Virus record (IMG/VR): IMGVR_UViG_3300022934_000005
Coordinates: 1-64,000 of that record
Direction: 5' to 3' (one strand)
Source of the DNA: a virus
Length of the DNA: 64,000 bases
The notes beneath the pieces are model-generated. The model worked only from the letters and a program-made list of their open reading frames with translations, searched no databases and had not been told where the DNA came from. Numbering within the stretch: the first letter of the stretch is position 1; each line of letters begins with the position of its first letter. The position numbers and the translations under genes are program-made. This document shows positions 58,215 to 64,000 of the stretch, one piece after another.

Positions 58215-59381
58215 TTACGAGAAAGTAACGTTGCTAATAGCAACTGTACCTAAGTAGTCTGCCGCATTACCTAGAGATGATGCTGTGTTTGATAACTCAA
58301 CATAACCGTATCTAGTCATGAACGAAACTACTGGCTCGAATGAAGCCGGATCTAGCACAACACCGCTTGACATTAAAGGAATGTATGGGCAGTAGAATGC
58401 TGGAGCATCTGACTCAGATGAACCTTTGTAGCCAACTAGTACTGAAGTACTGTCGTTTGCATATGAATCAACGTAAATCTTCATAGCACCATTCAAAGTA
58501 CCAACCATTTTAGTGTTTGTTGGTGCTTCAAAAGTACCTTCAGTTGTTCTTGCGAACGCTGAAGTTGTTGCTGATTGAAGAACAGTTAAAGCGTGTGGTG
58601 AAACTACTGCGTAGTTACCAGCGCCTCTACGTGTACGCTGAGCGATAGTGTTAGCAACACGGTTGATCATCACAGCCAAAGCCGCGTGTTCGTCACCTAC
58701 GAATGTTGCAGTACCTGATACCGCTGTTTGGTCATATGACTGTTGGTTTTGCGTACCAGCCAATGCACGTAATGAAGCAAGAACTTCTTGGTCGATTTCA
58801 GCAGTAATTTCTTGTGCTAAAGCCGCCATAATTTCAGCCTCAATATCGATACCTTGCTGTGCTTGAGCATCTTGAGCCGCTTCAAACGTCCAACGAGCAC
58901 TCAACTTACGAGTTTTCGCTTCGACAGTTTGTTTCAAGATTTGAATCGACATACGCTTACCAGCCGCACCTTCAAGTGCCGCAGTAGCGGAACCTGCTGG
59001 AGTAGCATCTGTAGCGTTACCTGAATAGGCCGCCGCGATCTTGAACGGTGATAATGCTTCTTCACCAACTTCGTTACCATCAGATGAATCTGCGTAACGT
59101 ACTCTTAATGTGTGGATCTGACCAACTGGACCAGTCATTGGTTGTACACCAACCAATTCGTTTGCGATCACAGTAGGCATAACCCTTCTGATTACTGGTA
59201 GGATAACTCTGTTTAGAGTTGCGACATTACCGGCACTTGTAGCACCTGCTGTTGCAGTCTCATTCAACCACTTGCGTGTGTTTTCTAGAGTACTTGCCAT
59301 TACAGCCTTTTTGTTACCATTTAGGCCTTCTAAAAGTGCAGTTTTGGTATCCTGCCAGCGACTTTCTAGTAGTTCTGACAT
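58215..59381 (-). CDS. 23: Major capsid protein (T4 gp23-like)
   Basis: Main subunit of the capsid, with an HK97 fold. The 388-aa precursor is shorter than T4 gp23 (521 aa), as in other marine T4-like phages. Recognisable segments are RVILPVIRRVMPTVIANELVG with QPMTGPVG (about residues 58-90), AKTRKLSARWTFEAAQDAQAQ near 165-185, and the C-terminal FMTRYGYVELS. An LxE-type protease motif (LNE at residues 39-41) is a plausible gp21 cleavage site removing an N-terminal propeptide. AGGAGA precedes ATG and gp22 ends ten bases upstream; a terminator follows. No late motif lies next to it, so it depends on upstream promoters or one I cannot see. Confidence 0.96.
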   Translation of the reverse strand: MSELLESRWQDTKTALLEGLNGNKKAVMASTLENTRKWLNETATAGATSAGNVATLNRVILPVIRRVMPTVIANELVGVQPMTGPVGQIHTLRVRYADSSDGNEVGEEALSPFKIAAAYSGNATDATPAGSATAALEGAAGKRMSIQILKQTVEAKTRKLSARWTFEAAQDAQAQQGIDIEAEIMAALAQEITAEIDQEVLASLRALAGTQNQQSYDQTAVSGTATFVGDEHAALAVMINRVANTIAQRTRRGAGNYAVVSPHALTVLQSATTSAFARTTEGTFEAPTNTKMVGTLNGAMKIYVDSYANDSTSVLVGYKGSSESDAPAFYCPYIPLMSSGVVLDPASFEPVVSFMTRYGYVELSNTASSLGNAADYLGTVAISNVTFS

Positions 59382-59391
59382 TGTTTTCTCC

Positions 59392-60495
59392 TTATTTCAA
59401 TCCTGCAAGTCTTCGAATGTCAACAATATTATTTGCTACATCTGAACTTACACTACTAACGTTAGTATTTTCTTTATTGCCTGTAATTTCTTTTGCCTCT
59501 GACTCTGTTAATGTCGCCTTCTTCGCTGGCGTTTTACCGTCAATAACTGCCGGTAAGTACTTATCAAACGCACTTTGCAGTTTGTCTGTTTGTACTGATT
59601 CCAGTAAATCTGACATAATTTCACGCTGGTCCTTGCTCAAAGGTCCAGTTAGTTCGTGCATTACTTCTTTGCGTTTAGCCGCATCAGCAATTTTAGCAAT
59701 TTCTGCTTCTTTGCTTTCAACGATCTTCTTAACTTCCGCAGATTCTGCTTTTGCTTCTTCAATTGCCTTGTCTTTCAACTCAACAACTTTCATAAGTTTT
59801 GCAGTTTCTGATTTCTCATTCAAGTAACTGTTAGTATACTCCTGAGCAAATGTTTCGAAAATCTTGCGACCAAAATCGTTTTTACGTGCTGAGTCAATAT
59901 CTTCTTTCAATTGACCAATCTCTTTCTTAAGTGATTTGCCAACAGTTTCTGATACCATCTTAGCACTACGCTCAACAAAAGTCTTACGTACTTTTGCTAA
60001 GTGTTCCTTAGCCTCACGTACTAAACGTACTTTAGTTTCGGCTAAGTCTTTTTTATCTTCGTGGAACTCTGCAATTTCTTTTGCTAGAGCCTCTACAACG
60101 AAATCTTCAAGTTTGCCAAACTTAGTTGACATTACTTTCTGATCTTCGTGTAACTCACCCACTTCCTTTTTAAGTTGCTCAAATACAAAACCTTTTAGTT
60201 GTTGTGCGTTTTCACGCATAGCAACAGCATATTTTGCTCTTGCTTCTGCTAATTGTTTTCTATCTTCTGCAAACTCGGAAATTTCTTCGCTTAATTTGTC
60301 TGATACAAGTTTATCAACTGCTTCTACCATTTGAGCCTTATCGTGCTCATACTTTGAAGCAAACTCTTCGCGAAGTTCAGCAGTTACAGCAAGTTTGTTT
60401 TCTTGTACTTGCTTGTCCCATGCTTCTTGGATGGAGGCTTTCACGTCTTCTGAAATTACATCATTTTCAAAAAGTGATTTTAGTGCTTCCAACAT
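59392..60495 (-). CDS. 22: Prohead core scaffolding protein (T4 gp22-like)
   Basis: Scaffold around which the prohead assembles; it is cleaved by gp21 and leaves. The 367-aa product is almost entirely charged coiled-coil: it starts MLEALKSLFENDVISEDVKA, holds many heptad-like Glu/Lys helices, and contains RKNDFGRKIFETFAQEYTN near residue 205. The C-terminal ELTGPLSKDQREIMSDLLE region and a final VDIRRLAGLK fit the gp22 C-terminus of marine T4-like phages. T4 gp22 is 269 aa. AGGAGA precedes ATG. Confidence 0.93.
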   Translation of the reverse strand: MLEALKSLFENDVISEDVKASIQEAWDKQVQENKLAVTAELREEFASKYEHDKAQMVEAVDKLVSDKLSEEISEFAEDRKQLAEARAKYAVAMRENAQQLKGFVFEQLKKEVGELHEDQKVMSTKFGKLEDFVVEALAKEIAEFHEDKKDLAETKVRLVREAKEHLAKVRKTFVERSAKMVSETVGKSLKKEIGQLKEDIDSARKNDFGRKIFETFAQEYTNSYLNEKSETAKLMKVVELKDKAIEEAKAESAEVKKIVESKEAEIAKIADAAKRKEVMHELTGPLSKDQREIMSDLLESVQTDKLQSAFDKYLPAVIDGKTPAKKATLTESEAKEITGNKENTNVSSVSSDVANNIVDIRRLAGLK

Positions 60496-60508
60496 TTGGT
60501 TTCTCCTA

Positions 60509-61144
60509 TTACCTGAGTCCTTTGATTATGTTAACCAATGACTCTTTTAAATACTTTTGCGCCTTGCTATCGCCTTGAACTTCACGTGCTATTTGTAGTG
60601 CCTTGTACCCCCCACGGGCATTCATTAATTGCTCATAGATTGGTGTTGGGTACGCACCTGGAGCACTTGGTTGAGCAACGATATCAACAGTGATAATTTC
60701 GTAATCGCTCACTTCGCCGGATCCGTCCTCTCGGACGTTACCAGATCCCCTTGATGAAACACCTAGTTTAACTCCGCTTTCAAGCATTGTTTGAACTAGT
60801 TGTCCCATCGGGGTTGGTAAAATTTTCATTTTTCCGTATCCATTAGGTCCATCCATCCACATATCAGTAATCATATGGGATACACGGTCTAAGTTAATGT
60901 TAAGTCCTTCGGGGTGATCAACTTCTCCAAGAACCGAATATCCGCCGCTAATCTGATCATTAAGGGTTTGGACAGCCTTCCCAATCTCGGTAACAGGGTA
61001 AACACGCTGGTTTGCATTACGCACACCACCTTGAATGCAAATTCCTTTTAAGAAAAGGTCTTTGCCCCCTTTATCGTTTTCGGAAGTCTCAACGACCATC
61101 TTTGCTTGGTCGAATGTTAGGTTCTCTTTAAGTGTAAACACCAT
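60509..61144 (-). CDS. 21: Prohead core protease (T4 gp21-like)
   Basis: Serine protease that processes core and capsid proteins during maturation. The 211-aa product contains ICIQGGVRNANQRVYP (residues 35-50), the GEVDHPEGLNINLDRVSHMI segment with the likely catalytic His at 77, and KLGVSSRGSGNV with the likely nucleophile at Ser130 or 131. Length equals T4 gp21 (212 aa). Order 21-22-23 matches T4. Confidence 0.96.
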   Translation of the reverse strand: MVFTLKENLTFDQAKMVVETSENDKGGKDLFLKGICIQGGVRNANQRVYPVTEIGKAVQTLNDQISGGYSVLGEVDHPEGLNINLDRVSHMITDMWMDGPNGYGKMKILPTPMGQLVQTMLESGVKLGVSSRGSGNVREDGSGEVSDYEIITVDIVAQPSAPGAYPTPIYEQLMNARGGYKALQIAREVQGDSKAQKYLKESLVNIIKGLR

Positions 61145-61157
61145 CTATTTCCTTAAC

Positions 61158-62156
61158 TTACTTGCCTAGTAATGACTTTTTGTCAGTACCAGTTTCGCCT
61201 GCGCCTTTTTTCTCAGCGCCATGGCCTTTTGAGTCAGACTTTAATGACTTAGAAGCCTTACCGCCTGGAACGTTTACGTTACCTGCGTTATCTTCTTTAG
61301 GTGATTTATCAGCAAGACCTGCATCAGATCCACCGCCTTCACCGCCTTTAGCAATGTTAGCCGCTGTGCCACCCATGTCATTTTTAGACGCAACAGTTGA
61401 TTTAGTATTAACATTAGATTCTGAATTTGATGGATCAGAAACTTTTTGTACATACTCTCTCATTAGTTCTGTTTGGTCTTTTGGCATTTCCTTCTTTTCA
61501 AAAGCAGGAACTGCTTCTGGCTCAAGAGCGAAGCCTTCATCGGCTTCTTCGTCACCTTCGTCATCGCCAGCGTCCATATCCATTTCTGGACCTTCTTCGC
61601 CGTCGTCATCACCTTTATCTTCATCTGACATCATTGCGTCAAATTCTGCTTTAAGGTCGTCGAAAGTGTCTTCTAAATCGGCAACTCTGTCTTCTAAATC
61701 TTCTGAATCTTCGTCACCGTTATCTTCTTCGTCGTCACCACCTTCGATGTCAGCCATCATGTCGTCTGCTGGGTCACCGCCCATATCGTCGTCACCTTCT
61801 GGCACTACATCAGTGATGTCTTCTTCAACAGCATCTTCGTCGTCTTTTGCTTCTGCTTCGTCTGTTTTTTCTTCATCTTCGTCAGTTGCTTCGTCGACTT
61901 TGTCTTCGTCATCATCTTTAGATGCTTCGTCAACTTTATCTTCGTCTGCTGTTTCTTCTTTTTCTTCTACTTTATCGTCAGCGTCTTCTTTTGCAGTTTC
62001 TTCAACTTCAACTTCTTCAACGTCTGATTCTAGTAATCCTTCGTAGATGTCTCTTGACTTTTCTACTACGATCTCGTGGAACAGGTCTTCTGCACCAGCA
62101 CGATCGTCAGCGATTAACTTTTCAAGCATCGCTTCAAATTTATTTTGGTTTGACAT
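61158..62156 (-). CDS. 67: Acidic prohead core protein (T4 gp67-like, enlarged)
   Basis: The N-terminal 45 residues (AMLEKLIADDRAGAEDLFHE with VEKSRDIYEGLLE) resemble the start of T4 gp67, and a very acidic low-complexity region follows, with many Glu/Asp/Ala/Lys repeats. The total is 332 aa versus 80 in T4 gp67. It lies in the position of genes 67/68, between gp20 and gp21. The Asp/Glu tract (residues about 45-210) is the compositional counterpart of the acidic T4 tail. A Gly/Ser/Lys-rich end follows. AGGAGG is well placed before ATG, and a TATAAATA late promoter precedes it. Confidence 0.8.
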   Translation of the reverse strand: MSNQNKFEAMLEKLIADDRAGAEDLFHEIVVEKSRDIYEGLLESDVEEVEVEETAKEDADDKVEEKEETADEDKVDEASKDDDEDKVDEATDEDEEKTDEAEAKDDEDAVEEDITDVVPEGDDDMGGDPADDMMADIEGGDDEEDNGDEDSEDLEDRVADLEDTFDDLKAEFDAMMSDEDKGDDDGEEGPEMDMDAGDDEGDEEADEGFALEPEAVPAFEKKEMPKDQTELMREYVQKVSDPSNSESNVNTKSTVASKNDMGGTAANIAKGGEGGGSDAGLADKSPKEDNAGNVNVPGGKASKSLKSDSKGHGAEKKGAGETGTDKKSLLGK

Positions 62157-62200
62157 ATTATATCCTCCTGTTGGTTTAGATGTGGTTAGGCTGTCAATAA

Positions 62201-62208
62201 TATTTATA
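62201..62208 (-). promoter_or_regulatory. Late promoter (exact TATAAATA) of the prohead core gene
   Basis: The minus strand reads ACTATAAATATTATTG, immediately beyond the upstream terminator. The leader of about 40 bases contains AGGAGG. Confidence 0.82.
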
Positions 62209-62216
62209 GTTTATAG

Positions 62217-62240
62217 GAAAAACACCCTGAAAAGGGTGCA
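62217..62240 (-). terminator. Intrinsic terminator after the DUF115-like gene
   Basis: On the minus strand GCACCC and GGGTG pair around TTTTCA, followed by TTTTT. Confidence 0.82.
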
Positions 62241-62258
62241 AAAACGGGCCGTTTTACA

Positions 62259-62858
62259 TTAGGATTTACGAAAACCATGTAAATCCATAAATTCTTCAAC
62301 GGTTATATGGCTCAAATTGCCCAATTTCTTTAGCGGGTCTGGACAATAATCATTTTTATACTCAGTAACACGAATGTACTTTTTTTGCGGATTCTTCTGG
62401 ATAATTATGCCAGTTTGTCTAGCCCAATTACCATGATACGTTTCAGCATCTACGCTTTTTTTATAGTTTTCCGTGTCTGCGTACAAATTATTTATCTTTC
62501 CAGCAATACCTCTAAAGTCAAATCCTAAAATATAAATTGTTTCGTTATTGTGTCCTTCTCCGTAAGTTGCAAGCCATAATGCTGTAGGTCCACTACTCCA
62601 TCCTAGTGGTTCTTTAAAGTAATTAAACTTGTGAAATTTATCGTATAGTTTGTTTGGATTAGTCCAAACCTCGTGTGTAAGTTGATACCCTGAGTTATTA
62701 ATTTCTTTAACCATCTTGCTATCTACTGCTACTAGATAGTCAGGTTCAAACGACCTGTAAACAGCGTTACAAGCGTATATCTTACCAAGGTCTTTAAGTT
62801 GATTTAGGTCTATTGACTTTCTGCTAGTACCATTACCTAGCACAAATGCTGTCGACAT
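62259..62858 (-). CDS. DUF115 / MptE-like glycosyltransferase-fold protein
   Basis: The 199-aa product starts AFVLGNGTSRKSIDLNQLKD, followed by IYACNAVYRSFEPDYLVAVD, and has SSGPTALWLA near residue 90 and IYILGFDFRG near 110, then NNLYADTENY. This matches the DUF115/6-hydroxymethylpterin pyrophosphokinase-like group, which includes sialyl- and glycosyltransferase-like proteins. The substrate is unknown. It is an uncommon insertion among gp20, gp67 and gp21. It could modify a virion or host glycan, or simply be a moron gene. A terminator follows its stop. Confidence 0.7.
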   Translation of the reverse strand: MSTAFVLGNGTSRKSIDLNQLKDLGKIYACNAVYRSFEPDYLVAVDSKMVKEINNSGYQLTHEVWTNPNKLYDKFHKFNYFKEPLGWSSGPTALWLATYGEGHNNETIYILGFDFRGIAGKINNLYADTENYKKSVDAETYHGNWARQTGIIIQKNPQKKYIRVTEYKNDYCPDPLKKLGNLSHITVEEFMDLHGFRKS

Positions 62859-62860
62859 TA

Positions 62861-63106
62861 CTAAACACCTGCTTCTGCATTAGCGGCGATTCCGTACATT
62901 TGGCGTACGAAATGCAATTCCTTTTCTTGCTCCTCTTTATGCATATCAGATGCTCGTCTCATTTTATTAATTTGACGTAGCGTTAGTCGTGTTTTACGTG
63001 TGTCGTCTTTGGTCACAATAGAATCGTCATATGCTGGATCATATGCATCATTCTCTGCAGGTTGCAAAGTTTCTTTGTCGAAATAAAAGATCTCACGTAG
63101 TATCAT
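62861..63106 (-). CDS. Small charged protein following the portal gene
   Basis: The 81-aa product is hydrophilic and helical (TRLTLRQINKMRRASDMHKEE), with an N-terminal LREIFYFDKE. Function not recognised; position between gp20 and the 67-like gene suggests a prohead or core accessory. The start is chosen at ATG 63106, five bases after the late motif, predicting a leaderless mRNA; no Shine-Dalgarno is present. Confidence 0.8.
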   Translation of the reverse strand: MILREIFYFDKETLQPAENDAYDPAYDDSIVTKDDTRKTRLTLRQINKMRRASDMHKEEQEKELHFVRQMYGIAANAEAGV

Positions 63107-63111
63107 ACTAT

Positions 63112-63118
63112 TATTTAT
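63112..63118 (-). promoter_or_regulatory. Late promoter (AATAAATAAT) before the 81-aa gene
   Basis: The minus strand reads GAATAAATAATAGTATG, ending five bases before ATG 63106 and lying just after the portal stop codon. Confidence 0.7.
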
Positions 63119-63121
63119 TCC

Positions 63122-64000
63122 TTATTGTGCTGGAGGAGGAGTTCCGCCGCCTGTTGCTGTATCTGGTGGAGGTGCATTACCTCCGTCAACTGGTGCCGCG
63201 CCACCTTCGCCCTCTGGTGCTGTATCTTCTAGGCCGCCTTCACCGCCTAGGTCTGCTCCAATACCTGCTCCGCTAATTCCTGCGCCTCTAAGTTCGCCAC
63301 TTGCGTCTGTTGGTATTGGTTGAATTGTTTCGTCGTTTTCTTCACGCCATAATCTTTCGTTTTCTGCAACTTCTTCTGCACTTAGTCCTAAGAATCTACT
63401 TAGTGCAAATCTATTTGCAACATAAGGTATACCCGCCATCTGTGTAAATGTTCCAACTCTAGCATTATCAAGTTCTGACTGTCTGTAACTTGCAAAGTTT
63501 TGTGGTGGATTCATTTTAAGATCAAACATTGCTGTATCAATGTTTACACCTTTTTCTAATAGATAGCGTTTAAACTCTTGATTAAACTCTTCTGAAACAA
63601 GACCTTGTAGTCTTTCACAGTATGTATTAAAACGTAATTCTTGAATATAAGCAGTACCTACTCTACCATCTTGGAACTGTGATGCTCCGTCATCTGGTCC
63701 TGTTGGTAAGTATGAACTTGGAATACGTAAACCTCTAACAAGTTTATTAGTAAAGTATTTTAGATCGTCAATTTCGCCTAGGTTAGTACCGCCTGGTAGT
63801 GTTTCAACTTTTGATCCTCTACCTTCTGCTGTTTGTGGAAAGAAGTAATCTTCATTAATTGATAAAGGATTGTATGCACTATCAATAACATTTTGTCCAC
63901 CACCTGTTTGAGATGGAATACGTCTTTGGTGTATGTCTGTTTTAACACGCTCAACAAATTGCATTGCCAAGTGTGATGGCATATTACCTACGTCTACATA
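63122..64000 (-). CDS. 20: Portal protein (T4 gp20-like), N-terminus outside window
   Basis: Twelve-subunit portal at the head vertex, through which DNA is packaged. The frame is open to the right edge, and the codons up to 64000 read YVDVGNMPSH, matching the T4 gp20 segment FYVDVGNLPK, so the true start lies outside. The visible 292 codons hold VKTDIHQRRIPS, ENDYFFPQ-type (here NEDYFFPQTAEG), LPGGTNLGEIDDLKYF, and the LRIPSSYL region. The last 60 residues are Gly/Pro/Ala-rich and low in complexity. Confidence 0.96.
   Translation of the reverse strand, partial: YVDVGNMPSHLAMQFVERVKTDIHQRRIPSQTGGGQNVIDSAYNPLSINEDYFFPQTAEGRGSKVETLPGGTNLGEIDDLKYFTNKLVRGLRIPSSYLPTGPDDGASQFQDGRVGTAYIQELRFNTYCERLQGLVSEEFNQEFKRYLLEKGVNIDTAMFDLKMNPPQNFASYRQSELDNARVGTFTQMAGIPYVANRFALSRFLGLSAEEVAENERLWREENDETIQPIPTDASGELRGAGISGAGIGADLGGEGGLEDTAPEGEGGAAPVDGGNAPPPDTATGGGTPPPAQ

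Noticed and set aside
57809-58243. 144-codon minus ORF across the gp23-csp gap
   Set aside because: Overlaps the end of gp23, crosses two intrinsic terminators and has no fitting ribosome-binding site; a structured RNA explains the region better.
61162-62046. 294-codon plus-strand ORF (Ser/Pro-rich)
   Set aside because: It is antisense to the Asp/Glu-rich prohead core gene; its Ser-rich content mirrors Glu/Asp codons read backwards. No ribosome-binding site or homology.
1-64000. Assignment to a cyanophage or a specific pelagiphage
   Set aside because: No photosynthesis or host-diagnostic gene is in the window; only a marine T4-like relationship can be argued.

Overview
The window is a late (virion-morphogenesis) region of a T4-like myovirus, AT-rich and gene-dense, with the gene content and protein style of marine T4-like phages (cyanophage / pelagiphage type). 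The evidence is a recognisable T4 head-neck-tail set: portal gp20 (cut off by the right edge), prohead core gp67-like, protease gp21, scaffold gp22, major capsid gp23, neck gp13 and gp14, sheath terminator gp15, sheath gp18, tube gp19, a gp54-like tube initiator, head completion gp4, and terminase gp16/gp17. No tRNA, CRISPR, IS element, integrase or photosynthesis gene is visible, and the host cannot be fixed from this window.

Layout, right to left in the direction of transcription (minus strand): 64.0-58.2 kb head genes (20, small ORF, DUF115-like ORF, 67, 21, 22, 23); 58.2-57.5 kb a gene-poor stretch holding a candidate structured RNA with its own sigma70-like promoter and terminator, then a cold-shock protein; 57.4-34.0 kb a large block of adhesin, fibre and baseplate-type proteins, including two related giant proteins (1773 and 2034 aa), three cysteine/glycine-rich adhesin-like proteins and two Phage_tail_APC-type chaperones; 34.0-29.8 kb a compact four-gene sugar-decoration operon (GT9 heptosyltransferase-like, SGNH hydrolase-like, NodU/CmcH carbamoyltransferase, methyltransferase); 29.7-19.3 kb three more fibre-type proteins, one ending in a cupredoxin domain and one of 2554 aa. 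The plus strand carries 13.2-19.3 kb: gp14, gp15, then Nudix, HldE, HldD, cupin and 2OG-Fe(II) oxygenase-like genes. The minus strand resumes at 13.15 kb with gp13, a small ORF, dNMP kinase (gp1), gp18, gp19, gp54-like, a small ORF, gp4, gp16, two small ORFs, gp17 and a partial ORF of unknown function.

Regulation is unusually readable. Twenty-one copies of a T4-late-type motif, consensus GATAAATACT, precede transcription units. In six of them the motif lies only 5-8 bases before the start codon, predicting leaderless or nearly leaderless late mRNAs. Five intrinsic terminators are followed within about 35 bases by such a motif, so adjacent late units look insulated from one another. One sequence-perfect sigma70 promoter (TTGACA-17-TATAAT) precedes the dNMP kinase.

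The most interesting system is a split carbohydrate pathway: HldE and HldD would make ADP-L-glycero-D-manno-heptose, a GT9-like enzyme could transfer it, and a carbamoyltransferase (plus methyltransferase, SGNH and oxygenase genes) could decorate it. The HldE/HldD part lies downstream of the late promoter of gp14/gp15 and the transferase part lies among fibre genes, so I infer late expression and modification of the virion or of the host surface at the end of infection. This is inference; the enzyme family assignments are much firmer than the product.
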